A stretch of 64,000 nucleotides of DNA from JANXVR01 sp034667405 (lineage in GTDB: Bacteria > Actinomycetota > UBA4738 > HRBIN12), in NCBI GenBank assembly GCA_034667405.1, contig JAXDJX010000002.1:62001-126000 (forward strand), written 5' to 3'. A program made the position numbers and the translations under genes. Positions 24,108-31,855 of this stretch are shown here, piece by piece. Positions within the stretch are counted from its first letter, which is position 1. Each line of letters starts with the position of its first letter. The notes below the pieces were generated by a model. It was given only the letters and a program-made list of their open reading frames with translations. It was not told where the DNA came from and did not search any database.

Positions 24108-24250
24108 CACTGATCACCTCCGATGCGTAGTAGCTGGAGTTCGAACGTCCGGGCGCAGGACTCGCACGTCCAGCCCGCGTCGTCCGCCGGCCGGATGTCC
24201 TGTTCGCCGCAGAAGGGGCAGTAGAACGGGACGGCTCTGGGTGTGCTCAT
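24107..24250 (-). CDS. Small zinc-ribbon protein of the sulfite-reductase operon
   Basis: This 47-residue reading frame has a clear zinc ribbon, YCPFCG then TCESC (Cys11, Cys14, Cys29, Cys32), followed by ARTFELQLLRI. Short proteins with this pattern lie between sulfite reductase and the (P)APS-reductase gene in many actinobacteria, and a role as a small redox or assembly partner has been suggested, but none is proven to my knowledge. The ATG at 24250 shares one base with the sulfite-reductase stop and its own stop shares one base with the cysH ATG, so all three are translationally coupled. Conservation of this position is the best argument that it is real. Confidence 0.8.
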   Translation of the reverse strand: MSTPRAVPFYCPFCGEQDIRPADDAGWTCESCARTFELQLLRIGGDQ

Positions 24251-25962
24251 CAGCGCACCTCCGGGGCAGCGAATCGCGCGAGCTGATCGGCATCCAACGC
24301 CGCAACGAACGAACGGAACGTGTCGCCGTCGGTTCTGTCACGCCGATATCGCGTCACCAGGGTCGCCAAGTAGTCGGCTGAATCCTCCGCGAAGACCTTC
24401 ACGCCCTTCACCTTGCGGCCGAACGTGGCGTCTCCCCCCATGCCACCACCGAGGTGGATCAGGAAGGCGTCCGACTTCGTTCCGTCGGGGCGCGCCTGCA
24501 GCGCAGCCATCAACCCGATGTCCGCCACCTGGAAGCGGGCGCAGCTGTTGGGACACCCGTTCACGTGGATCCGGATCTCTTCGTCGAAGTCGGGGAAGCG
24601 CGCTTCGAGTTCGGTGTAGAGCCATTGCGCGCGGCCCTTGGTCTCACCGATCGCGAGCTTGCAGAACTCGATGCCCGTGCACGCCATCATGCCCTTACGG
24701 AACGCATGGGGCCGCGCGCGGAGATCGAGGTCGTCAAGTTCCTTGACCAGTTCATCCGTTCGAACTGGGTCGACATCGACGATCACGATCTTCTGCTGTG
24801 CCGTCAGTCTGACATCGCCGGTGCCGAAGGCATCTGAGAGATCGGCCACCAAGCGCAGTTGATGTCCGCTGATGCGGCCGGCACGCGGGGCGAACCCAAC
24901 GTAATTCCGTCCGTTCACCTGCGGGAACACTCCCACGTGATCGCGGCGATCCATAGGTGCGGCCACCGGTGCCGGCCCGTCGGCGAGCGGCCCCTTCTCC
25001 AGGAACTCCGCCTCGAGCTTCTCCCGGAACCACTCCGCACCCATGTCGGCCATCAGGAACTTCAGCCGGGCCCTATTCCGGCTGCGCCGGTAGCCGTACT
25101 CGCGGAACAGCGCCGTCACGCCTGCCCACACCTCCGGCACCCGTTCGGGCGGGACGAACGTCCCCAACCGTTGGGCGAACATCGGGTTCGTGGACAGGCC
25201 GCCGCCGACCCAGAGGTCGTAGCCGGGGTCGCCATCGGGTCCGATGACGCCGACGAACGACACGTCGTTGATCTCCGGGTTGGTACAGCCGGCCGCGCAG
25301 CCGCTGATCGACGTCTTGTACTTCCGGGGAAGATTGCTGAAGGCGGGGTCGCCGATGAACCGCCGGGCCACCGCCCGGATGTCGGAGGTGGCGTCGAGCA
25401 CCTCGTCCGAGGTGACGCCGGCGAGCGGGCAGCCGAGGAACACACGCGGTGTATCGCCACACGCTTCTTGGGTGCTGAGCCCCACGCCCTCGATGAGTTC
25501 CCAGATGGCGGGCATGTCCTCGATGCGGATCCAGTGGAGCTGGACGTTCTGCCGGTCGGTGATATCTGCCACGTCCCGCCCGTACCGCTCGCTGACCAGC
25601 GCGACGGCGCGAAGCTGTTCGCTGGTGAGTCGGCCACCGTCGATACGGATCCGGAGCATGAAGAACTCGTCTTCGAGCTCTTCGAGGTCGGCGCTGCCGG
25701 TGCGCTCGGCCGGAACACCCTGCTTGCGCTGGGTGTAGAGGCCCCACCAGCGCATGCGGCTGCGGAGGTCTGCCTTCGTGATGGAGCGGAATCCGCCGGG
25801 GGCGAAGATGCGTTCGATCCGCTCGCGAACGTTCAGGCCGTCGTCTTCCTTCTTCACCTGTTCGGCGGTGTTGAGGGGCTCGTAGTAGCCGAGCGCCCAT
25901 TGACCCTCGCCGCGTTTGCGGGGGGTGCGGGGTGCTGGTGTCGGTGTGGTCGCGTCGGTCAC
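24250..25962 (-). CDS. Ferredoxin-dependent sulfite/nitrite reductase (siroheme, [4Fe-4S])
   Basis: The 570-residue enzyme has two ferredoxin-like half-domains and two siroheme-binding domains. The cluster and siroheme ligands are seen as Cys428-x5-Cys434 (ACTGIEFCKLA) and Cys470-x3-Cys474 (NGCPNSCAR). Given the neighbouring APS reductase and siroheme genes it is almost surely the assimilatory sulfite reductase that makes sulfide with six electrons from ferredoxin; sequence alone would not exclude nitrite. The GTG at 25962 is preferred over one 42 bases upstream because AGGAG (25969-25973) lies 6 bases before it. The upstream leader holds a Cys-Cys peptide and a hairpin. Confidence 0.93.
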   Translation of the reverse strand: MTDATTPTPAPRTPRKRGEGQWALGYYEPLNTAEQVKKEDDGLNVRERIERIFAPGGFRSITKADLRSRMRWWGLYTQRKQGVPAERTGSADLEELEDEFFMLRIRIDGGRLTSEQLRAVALVSERYGRDVADITDRQNVQLHWIRIEDMPAIWELIEGVGLSTQEACGDTPRVFLGCPLAGVTSDEVLDATSDIRAVARRFIGDPAFSNLPRKYKTSISGCAAGCTNPEINDVSFVGVIGPDGDPGYDLWVGGGLSTNPMFAQRLGTFVPPERVPEVWAGVTALFREYGYRRSRNRARLKFLMADMGAEWFREKLEAEFLEKGPLADGPAPVAAPMDRRDHVGVFPQVNGRNYVGFAPRAGRISGHQLRLVADLSDAFGTGDVRLTAQQKIVIVDVDPVRTDELVKELDDLDLRARPHAFRKGMMACTGIEFCKLAIGETKGRAQWLYTELEARFPDFDEEIRIHVNGCPNSCARFQVADIGLMAALQARPDGTKSDAFLIHLGGGMGGDATFGRKVKGVKVFAEDSADYLATLVTRYRRDRTDGDTFRSFVAALDADQLARFAAPEVR

Positions 25963-25999
25963 GGGAGACTCCTGAGGCTCTGCTGGGACGGGAACGGCG

Positions 26000-26018
26000 C
26001 CCAACGGCGGCCGTTGGG
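26000..26018 (-). promoter_or_regulatory. Perfect 8-bp hairpin in the sulfite-reductase leader
   Basis: CCCAACGG pairs with CCGTTGGG across a 3-base loop, between the stop of the Cys-Cys leader peptide (26036) and the reductase start (25962). No T-run follows. A pyrimidine-rich stretch just 5' of it (about 26018-26029) could pair with the AGGAG ribosome site, so the region may switch between structures. Confidence 0.5.
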
Positions 26019-26035
26019 GGAGGGTGAGGCGGTGG

Positions 26036-26137
26036 TTACGGCCGCATCTGGGCGCGCAGGGCGCCGGTCACCACAAGACAGCAGAGGCGCGAGGGGATCA
26101 TCGCGCCAACCAGGCCGGCCGTTCGCGTGCGGATCAT
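26036..26137 (-). CDS. Putative Cys-Cys leader peptide, cysteine-responsive attenuator of the sulfur operon
   Basis: A 33-residue frame starts at ATG 26137 and has adjacent Cys codons 19 and 20 (26078-26083) in the context SRLCCLVV. A second in-frame ATG at 26101 would give a 21-residue version. A TAGGAT hexamer lies 8 bases before the first ATG, so the peptide may be translated from a leaderless message. Short Cys-Cys-containing leader peptides, some leaderless, precede sulfur genes in mycobacteria and other actinobacteria and act as cysteine-sensing attenuators. Here ribosome stalling at Cys codons when Cys-tRNA is low would change pairing around the hairpin at 26000-26018 and the AGGAG site. 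The peptide has no expected function of its own. The mechanism is inference. Confidence 0.6.
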   Translation of the reverse strand: MIRTRTAGLVGAMIPSRLCCLVVTGALRAQMRP

Positions 26138-26145
26138 CAGCAGGA

Positions 26146-26151
26146 ATCCTA
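26146..26151 (-). promoter_or_regulatory. Candidate -10 element (TAGGAT) of the sulfur-assimilation operon
   Basis: TAGGAT on the minus strand is followed by 8 bases and the leader-peptide ATG at 26137. An alternative start further upstream is possible from TTGAAT with TACCTT 18 bases downstream. Confidence 0.45.
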
Positions 26152-26252
26152 CCTAGCAGGTCGGTATTGCAGGTGCAAAAGGTACCAGGGTTCTGCAGTT
26201 CGATTCAACGGACGCTCTCCCGGACAGGGGTAGCGTCGGTTTGCCGGGCTGC

Positions 26253-26258
26253 TAGCGT
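26253..26258 (+). promoter_or_regulatory. Candidate -10 element (TAGCGT), leaderless promoter
   Basis: TAGCGT is followed by 8 bases and the ATG at 26267, with no ribosome binding site. Another TAGCGT lies 22 bases upstream at 26231-26236. Confidence 0.5.
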
Positions 26259-26266
26259 CTTTGGCC

Positions 26267-26959
26267 ATGAGCGAGCACACCCCCGCAGCGCCGATGTCCG
26301 ACCGAACCCGTATCCGCCGTATCCCGGAGCTGGGTTCCTACGATCGCAGCACCATCGACGCCATCCTCGACGCCGGCATCTTCGCCCACCTGGGGTTCGT
26401 GCAGGATGGACAGCCGTTCGTCATCCCGACGCTCCACGCCCGCATCGATGACCTGCTCTACGTCCATGGGAGTGCGGCCAGCCGGACCTTGAAGACCGTT
26501 GCGGAGGGTGTGCGGGTCTGCGTCACCATCACGCTTCTCGACGGGATCGTTCTGGCGCGTTCGATCTTCGAACATTCGATCGACTACCGCTCAGTCGTGG
26601 TGCTCGGAACCGCGACGCCGGTGGATGATCCCGAGGAGAAGCTCGCCTCACTGCATGCCTTCAGCGAACAGGTCCTCCCCGGCCGATGGGCCGACTCGCG
26701 GGAGCCCACCGAGAAGGAACTCAAAGCCACGACGATCCTGCGGCTGCCGTTAACCGAGGCCAGCGCAAAGATCAGTTCGGGTCCACCCGAGGATGCGGAG
26801 GCTGACGGCCACCTGGACGTCTGGGCGGGCAACTTGCCGTTCGTGGTGAAGGCGCTCGAGCCGATCCCCGACCCCGCCCTGCGGCCGGGGATCCCGGTGC
26901 CCGAGTATCTGACGTCCTACGTACGCGACGGGATGACCACCCCGCCCGACTACCCCTGA
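26267..26959 (+). CDS. FMN-binding pyridoxamine-5'-phosphate-oxidase-like (split-barrel) protein
   Basis: The 230-residue protein matches the split-barrel flavin-binding family that includes NimA-type nitroimidazole reductases: IDAILDAGIFAHLGFVQDGQPFVIPTL is the first barrel hairpin, LLYVHGSAASRTLKT the flavin phosphate-binding region, and SIDYRSVVVLGTATPVDD the next strands. Members bind FMN, F420 or haem and reduce or bind diverse small molecules; the cofactor here is not certain. The ATG at 26267 fits a leaderless promoter. The gene is divergent from the sulfur operon and its last 10 bases overlap the end of aceA on the other strand. Confidence 0.8.
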   Translation: MSEHTPAAPMSDRTRIRRIPELGSYDRSTIDAILDAGIFAHLGFVQDGQPFVIPTLHARIDDLLYVHGSAASRTLKTVAEGVRVCVTITLLDGIVLARSIFEHSIDYRSVVVLGTATPVDDPEEKLASLHAFSEQVLPGRWADSREPTEKELKATTILRLPLTEASAKISSGPPEDAEADGHLDVWAGNLPFVVKALEPIPDPALRPGIPVPEYLTSYVRDGMTTPPDYP

Positions 26960-28254
26960 GACGCCAGGAACTGCGCTTCCTCCGTCGACCCCTTGAGGGC
27001 CAGGGTGGATGAGTCACCGCCGGTGATGGTCTCGGAGACCTGGTCGAAGTAGCCCGTGCCCACCTCGGCCTGGTGCCGGGTTGCCGAGTAGCCCTCCGCC
27101 TCCATCGCGAACTCCCGTTCCTGGAGTTCGACGTAGGCGGTCATGCCGTCGGTCGCATACCCACGCGCGAGTTCGAACATCGATTCGTTGAGCGCGTGGA
27201 ATCCGGCGAGCGTGATGAATTGGAACCGGTATCCCATCGTGGCGAGCGACTTCTGGAACTGCGCGATGGTGGCGTCGTCCAGGTGGGCCTTCCAGTTGAA
27301 CGAGGGCGAGCAGTTGTAGGCAAGAAGCTTCTCCGGGAACTCCGCGTGGATCGCGTCGGCGAACTCGCGAGCTTGCTCCAGGTCCGGCGTGGACGTCTCG
27401 CACCACAGCATGTCGGCATACGGCGCGTAGGCGAGTCCACGTGCGATCGCGGCCTCGTTACCATTGCGGACCCGGTAGAACCCCTCGCCGGTTCGTTCAC
27501 CCTGCGTGAACGCGCGGTCGCGGTCATCGATGTCACTGGTGAGCAACGTGGCAGCCAGGGCATCGGTGCGGGCAACCACCAAGGTGGGGACGTCCAGGAC
27601 GTCGGCCGCAAGGCGCGCTGCGGTCAAGGTCTTCACGAAGGCGTTCGAGGGGATGAGGACCTTCCCACCCAGGTGACCGCACTTCTTCTCGGCCGCGAGC
27701 TGGTCTTCGAAGTGCACGCCTGCCGCGCCCGCTTCGATCATCGACTTCATGAGTTCGAACGCGTTCAGGGAGCCGCCGAAGCCGGCCTCTGCGTCGGCGA
27801 CGATGGGAGCCATCCAGTTGCGCTCCGTGCCTTCTCCCGAACTCCACGAGATCTGATCCGTCCGCTGGAGCGCGTTGTTGATCCGCTTGACCACGGCCGG
27901 AACCGAGTTGGCGGGGTAGAGGGACTGGTCCGGGTAGGTGTGACCGGCCAGGTTGGCGTCGGCCGCGACCTGCCAGCCGGACAGGTAGATCGCCTTGAGT
28001 CCCGCCTTGACCATCTCGACGGCCTGACCGCCGGTGAGGGCACCGAGCGCGGCGACGTACTCCTCGGAGTGGATGAGGTCCCAGAGACGCTCGGCGCCAT
28101 TGCGCGCGATGGTCTGTTCCACCACGAATGAGCCGCGGAGGCGGATGACTTCCTGGGCGGTGTAGGTGCGGACGATGCCGCTCCATCGCGGGTCGGTGTC
28201 CCAAGTGCGCTGGAGTGCTTCGGCGTCTCGGGCGATCTGTTCGTCGGTGCTCAT
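26950..28254 (-). CDS. aceA: Isocitrate lyase
   Basis: The 434-residue enzyme splits isocitrate into succinate and glyoxylate, the first step of the glyoxylate shunt, allowing growth on acetate and fatty acids. The catalytic loop KKCGH is present in EDQLAAEKKCGHLGGKVL, along with the substrate-binding SPSFNW and the metal-binding ADAEAGFGG. Length is typical of bacterial AceA. Malate synthase is not in the window. AGGGGG lies 6 bases before the ATG. The 5' leader carries a terminator-like hairpin about 30 bases before the start and the promoter region has a palindromic operator, so regulation is probably layered. Confidence 0.95.
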   Translation of the reverse strand: MSTDEQIARDAEALQRTWDTDPRWSGIVRTYTAQEVIRLRGSFVVEQTIARNGAERLWDLIHSEEYVAALGALTGGQAVEMVKAGLKAIYLSGWQVAADANLAGHTYPDQSLYPANSVPAVVKRINNALQRTDQISWSSGEGTERNWMAPIVADAEAGFGGSLNAFELMKSMIEAGAAGVHFEDQLAAEKKCGHLGGKVLIPSNAFVKTLTAARLAADVLDVPTLVVARTDALAATLLTSDIDDRDRAFTQGERTGEGFYRVRNGNEAAIARGLAYAPYADMLWCETSTPDLEQAREFADAIHAEFPEKLLAYNCSPSFNWKAHLDDATIAQFQKSLATMGYRFQFITLAGFHALNESMFELARGYATDGMTAYVELQEREFAMEAEGYSATRHQAEVGTGYFDQVSETITGGDSSTLALKGSTEEAQFLASQG

Positions 28255-28281
28255 CGGGCCCCCTGGGGTCTGCGAGGAATG

Positions 28282-28317
28282 AAAAACCCCCCGCGCGAGC
28301 GAAGGGTCAGGGGGCGC
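28282..28317 (-). terminator. Intrinsic-terminator-like hairpin in the aceA leader (attenuator candidate)
   Basis: Read on the minus strand, CCCCC (28310-28314) pairs with GGGGG in the run at 28287-28292 around a GC-rich loop, and is followed at once by TTTTT (28282-28286). This is the form of a Rho-independent terminator, but it points into aceA and ends only 27 bases before its ATG. Upstream, CCCGAGGCC-type pairs around 28325-28345 can form a further stem. It could end transcription from upstream or work as a regulated attenuator. Confidence 0.55.
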
Positions 28318-28392
28318 ATCCCGGCCCGCGAGGGGCCTCGGGATCCGCCCTATCTACCGGATACCGTGCGCGAACGCAGGTCGGCCGTGTGA

Positions 28393-28408
28393 TTGAACGC
28401 ACGTTCAA
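28393..28408. promoter_or_regulatory. Perfect inverted repeat, TetR-type operator candidate upstream of aceA
   Basis: TTGAACG, two bases, CGTTCAA: a perfect 7+7 palindrome about 139 bases upstream of the aceA ATG. The only gene that reads away from this gap is aceA, so that is the likely target. The shape suits a TetR-family dimer. No regulator gene is adjacent. Confidence 0.55.
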
Positions 28409-28492
28409 ACATGTCCGTAAGGATGTCAGATGACGCACCCCGAAGTCAAGACGAGGCCGGGAAGCACCGCCCTTCGGCCTATGACTTCATGT

Positions 28493-29782
28493 TCATTCGA
28501 TGTAACGGGCAAGCGCCATGCGGCGAACCCCGTTCTTCATGGCTTGACCGACGACCAGGATCTTGCCGTTCGATTCGCGGATGACGAGACCTCGAGCGCC
28601 GTCGTCGCTGCCGGCGAAGTCCGTGATGACCTTCCCACTGGTCCCGAAGCTCATGTTCACGGAGCCGTCGGTGTTGTAGCGGACCACGCCGAAGTCCGAT
28701 CCTGTGAACGTGCGATGGACCCGGCCGGCCACGACGATCTTACCGTTGGCTTGCATCGCGATGCCGTAGGCAACATCGAACGACTTGCCGAACGTGGTGA
28801 TGACCTTCCCGCTGTGCCCCCAGGTCTGGTCGAGGCCACCCTGGGGCAGATACCGAACCACGCCCCAGTCATCTCGGTGACTGTTTCCGACGCGGCCGGC
28901 CACGAGGATCTTCCCGTCGGGCTGCTGGAGCATCGCGTAGCCGATATCCGTGCCGTTGGTCACGTTCGTTGTGTTGAATCCGTTCTTGCTGAACTGATCG
29001 TTGAGCCGGCCTGTGTTCGTGACATCGGCCACCGAGAACGCCGGTGTGTGGTTGACCTCGGCGTAGCCGCCCAGGACATAGTTCCCCTCGTCCCAGGAGA
29101 TGGCTTCGAACTGTTCGTCGGAGCGGCTGAGATCGAACGACACACGGCCGTCTCCACCGAAGGAATGGTCGAGTCCCCCGCCCAAGCCGTACCGAACGAT
29201 CGCCGACCGCGAGTCCACCCCTGCGGAGGTGAAGCCTGCGACGACGATCTTGTCGTCGGGGGTCACGATGACGGCGTTCGCCGCTTGGTGGTCCTTCCCG
29301 TAGGACGTAAGCGTGAAGCCGTGCTGACCACCGAAGTTGGTATCGACCCTTCCGTTCGCATTGAATCGCGCGATGGCGATCCTGCTCTTCCCGCCTGAGT
29401 CGCTCTCGCCCGCAAGGACGATCTTCCCGTCGACCTGGAAGGCGAGTGCCCGTGCATAGTCGGCGCCGCCGAGGTCCAGGATCGTTCGTCCCAGATCTCC
29501 GAACGTCGTGTCGAGCGTGCCGTTCTGCAGGAAACGGGCGACAACGAAGTCGGGCCGGCCGTTCAGCGTGTAGCCGGCGGTCACGGCTCGTCCTCGCGGA
29601 TCGATGAGGACCGCGGTGCCCACACCTCCGTTGGACAGCGCGGTGGCCTTGCCGCCTTGGCCGAACGTCGGGTCGAGTTGTCCCGGCATGAGGAGCCCGG
29701 GAGCGCGTGCGTAGGCAGGGATCGCGAACGCCACAAGCACGGCGAGAGCGATAGATACGGTCGTTCGGCGGAACAGGCGCAT
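28493..29782 (-). CDS. Secreted delta-60 repeat beta-propeller protein
   Basis: The 429-residue protein has a signal peptide (about residues 1-26, cleavage near AYA) and seven repeats of about 55 residues with the delta-60 pattern 'LD.tFG..Gk......G.......Q.DGKI.vaG......f.vvRy...G'. Repeat starts include LDPTFG, LDTTFG, VDTNFG, LDHSFG, LDQTWG and VNMSFG. These form a beta-propeller-like surface protein; function is not known. The ATG at 29782 is fixed by GAGGAGGA 5 bases upstream. It follows hisG on the same strand after 73 bases, probably with its own promoter. Confidence 0.85.
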   Translation of the reverse strand: MRLFRRTTVSIALAVLVAFAIPAYARAPGLLMPGQLDPTFGQGGKATALSNGGVGTAVLIDPRGRAVTAGYTLNGRPDFVVARFLQNGTLDTTFGDLGRTILDLGGADYARALAFQVDGKIVLAGESDSGGKSRIAIARFNANGRVDTNFGGQHGFTLTSYGKDHQAANAVIVTPDDKIVVAGFTSAGVDSRSAIVRYGLGGGLDHSFGGDGRVSFDLSRSDEQFEAISWDEGNYVLGGYAEVNHTPAFSVADVTNTGRLNDQFSKNGFNTTNVTNGTDIGYAMLQQPDGKILVAGRVGNSHRDDWGVVRYLPQGGLDQTWGHSGKVITTFGKSFDVAYGIAMQANGKIVVAGRVHRTFTGSDFGVVRYNTDGSVNMSFGTSGKVITDFAGSDDGARGLVIRESNGKILVVGQAMKNGVRRMALARYIE

Positions 29783-29855
29783 CGGATCCTCCTCGGTCGT
29801 AGGCGCGAGCCTAGGAGGGCGTGACCCCCGACGCAACCCGGCGCACGGCCAGGTT

Positions 29856-30731
29856 CTAGGGAACGATCTTCGAGATGGGGAGTTCCAGGATGTCGCTTGC
29901 CCCCGCGGCAAGGAGCTGGGGGATCAGACGATTCACCGTTCGTTTCTCGGCGACGGTTTCTACCGCGTAACCCCCGTCAGCCAACGGGGAGACCGTCGGA
30001 GCCTTCATGGAAGGAACCACCTTGAGCACCGACTCCAGCCGGTCCTCACCCACGTTCAGCTTGATCAGGACGCGGCCCTCGGCCCGAAGCGCACCGAGCA
30101 AGAGCGTCGTGATGTCGTCCATGGCCGCGCGGCGCTCGGGGTCTGCGGCTGCTTCGCGGTTCGCGATGAGCACAGGGTCAGATGTCATCAGCGTTTCGAT
30201 GATCTTCATGCCGTGGGCGCGGAGCGTGCTTCCTGTTTCGGTCACATCAACGATGGCATCGACGATCTCCGGCACCTTCGCCTCCGTGGCGCCGTAACTC
30301 CACGCGACCGTGACCGGGATGTTCAGGTCTGCGAAATGACGTTCCGCGAGCTTCACGAACTCGGTAGAGATGCGGGAACCCGGGGGCATCTCCTTCGAGC
30401 TGTTCGCGGGGTGTTCGTTGGGGACCGCCAGGACGATCTTCGTGCCGTGACCGGTGCCGGTCTTCGCGTACTTGAGGGTGGTGAGCACCTCGACGTCGGC
30501 CTGCGTTTCGGCGATCCAATCCTCGCCCGTGATCCCCAGGTCGAACAGCCCCTGGCCCACGTACACGGGGATCTCCTGCGGCCGGAGAACGCTGACGCGT
30601 TCGATGCGATCGTCATCGATGGTGCCGTGGTATTCCCTGGTGGATCCCCGACGCACGTGCAGGTCCGCGGCCTCGAAGAGCCGGAGCGTCTGGTCCTCGA
30701 GGGACCCCTTCGGGATGACGAGCTTCAACAT
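29856..30731 (-). CDS. hisG: ATP phosphoribosyltransferase, long form
   Basis: The 291-residue enzyme condenses ATP with PRPP, the first and feedback-controlled step of histidine synthesis. The catalytic part shows LKLVIPKGSLEDQTLRLFE, DLGITGEDWIAE and, at the PRPP site, DAIVDVTETGSTLRAHGMK. Residues after about 215 form the C-terminal ACT-like domain of the long, hexameric HisG, which binds histidine as inhibitor and needs no HisZ. It is the last gene of the his cluster, 13 bases after hisI, with AAGGGGATC as ribosome site. Confidence 0.94.
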   Translation of the reverse strand: MLKLVIPKGSLEDQTLRLFEAADLHVRRGSTREYHGTIDDDRIERVSVLRPQEIPVYVGQGLFDLGITGEDWIAETQADVEVLTTLKYAKTGTGHGTKIVLAVPNEHPANSSKEMPPGSRISTEFVKLAERHFADLNIPVTVAWSYGATEAKVPEIVDAIVDVTETGSTLRAHGMKIIETLMTSDPVLIANREAAADPERRAAMDDITTLLLGALRAEGRVLIKLNVGEDRLESVLKVVPSMKAPTVSPLADGGYAVETVAEKRTVNRLIPQLLAAGASDILELPISKIVP

Positions 30732-30744
30732 GGGCGATCCCCTT

Positions 30745-31095
30745 TCATGCGGTACCGCCCGAGAGTCGGCGGAAGAAACAGGTGCGTTCACCGGTGTGAC
30801 ACGCGGCGCCTTCTTGATGCACGGTGGCGAGGATCACGTCGGCGTCGCAGTCGGCGCGGAGCTGGGTCCAGTGCTGCGCGTGGCCGCTGGTGTCACCCTT
30901 GCGCCAGAGCTCGCTCCGGCTGCGGCTCCAGTAGACCATGCGGCCTTCGTCGAGCGTGCGTTGCAACGCCTCACGATTCGCCCACGCCATCATCAGGACC
31001 TCCGCCGTATCGGCGTCCTGCGCGATGACGGGGATCAGCCCATCGGCGTTGAATACCAGGACGTCCAGGTCCACCGGCGAACGCTCGACGGTCAT
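30745..31095 (-). CDS. hisI: Phosphoribosyl-AMP cyclohydrolase
   Basis: The 116-residue enzyme opens the adenine ring of phosphoribosyl-AMP, the third step of histidine synthesis. It shows the signature MVYWSRSRSELWRKGDTSGH, and zinc-ligand cysteines in RADCDAD and GAACHTGERTCFF. It is the single-domain form; the phosphoribosyl-ATP pyrophosphatase (HisE) that precedes this step is neither fused nor found in this cluster. The ATG overlaps the hisF stop by 4 bases. Confidence 0.94.
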   Translation of the reverse strand: MTVERSPVDLDVLVFNADGLIPVIAQDADTAEVLMMAWANREALQRTLDEGRMVYWSRSRSELWRKGDTSGHAQHWTQLRADCDADVILATVHQEGAACHTGERTCFFRRLSGGTA

Positions 31096-31853
31096 GTCCG
31101 TACCTCCACGCCCTGGGCCGCGAGGTACTCCTTGATCTGACGGATCGAGAGTTCGCCGAAGTGCAGTCTGCTTGCGGCCAACACCGCGTCCGCGCGGCCC
31201 TCGCTGAGCCCGGCGGCGAAGTGCGGCAGCGTGCCCGCGCCTCCGCTCGCGATGACGGGAACCGTGGTTGCCCAGGTGACGGCCTGCAGGAGTTCCAGGT
31301 CGTAACCGTCGCCGGTTCCGTCCCTGTCCATCGACGTGAGCAAGATCTCGCCGGCGCCACGGATCGTGGTGGCCTCCACCGCCCATGCGACGGCGTCGCG
31401 GCCGGTGGCGGTTCGTCCGGCGTCGATCACGACCTCCCAACCCTGTTCGTTGCGGCGGGCGTCGATCGCGACCACCATGCATTGCGTCCCGAACCGGTCG
31501 GCGCAGCGTTGGAGGAGAGCCGGGTCGCGCACGGCGCCGCTATTGAGCCCAACCTTGTCCGCTCCCGCCCGCAAGAGATCGTTCACATCGGCCTCCGAGC
31601 CGACGCCACCCCCCACGGTGAGAGGGATGAAGACCTGTTCGGCCACCTGTGACACCGCGTCCAACGTGGCCTTGCGGCCTTGGACCGTCGCGGTGATATC
31701 CAGGAAGACCAGTTCGTCCGCGCCTTCACGGTCGTAGAAGGCGGCGAGTTCCACCGGATCCCCGGCGTCCTGGAGATCCTGGAATTGCGTGCCCTTCACC
31801 ACGCGGCCCTCGGCAACGTCGAGACAAGGGATCACCCGTTTCGCCACCGGCAT
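31092..31853 (-). CDS. hisF: Imidazole glycerol phosphate synthase, cyclase subunit
   Basis: The 253-residue TIM barrel uses ammonia from HisH to make imidazole glycerol phosphate and AICAR. Marks are RVIPCLDVAEGRVVKG with the catalytic Asp, LVFLDITATVQGR, LTVGGGVGSEADV, GADKVGLNS, LLTSMDRDGTGDGYD with the second catalytic Asp, and IASGGAGTLPHF. It starts 2 bases before the hisA stop region ends and overlaps hisI, in the tight his operon. Confidence 0.96.
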   Translation of the reverse strand: MPVAKRVIPCLDVAEGRVVKGTQFQDLQDAGDPVELAAFYDREGADELVFLDITATVQGRKATLDAVSQVAEQVFIPLTVGGGVGSEADVNDLLRAGADKVGLNSGAVRDPALLQRCADRFGTQCMVVAIDARRNEQGWEVVIDAGRTATGRDAVAWAVEATTIRGAGEILLTSMDRDGTGDGYDLELLQAVTWATTVPVIASGGAGTLPHFAAGLSEGRADAVLAASRLHFGELSIRQIKEYLAAQGVEVRT

Positions 31854-31855
31854 GG

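Noticed and set aside
24859..26451. A 530-codon plus-strand frame opposite sulfite reductase
   Set aside because: It runs through the sulfur-operon leader and into the next gene in the wrong frame; no motif is present.
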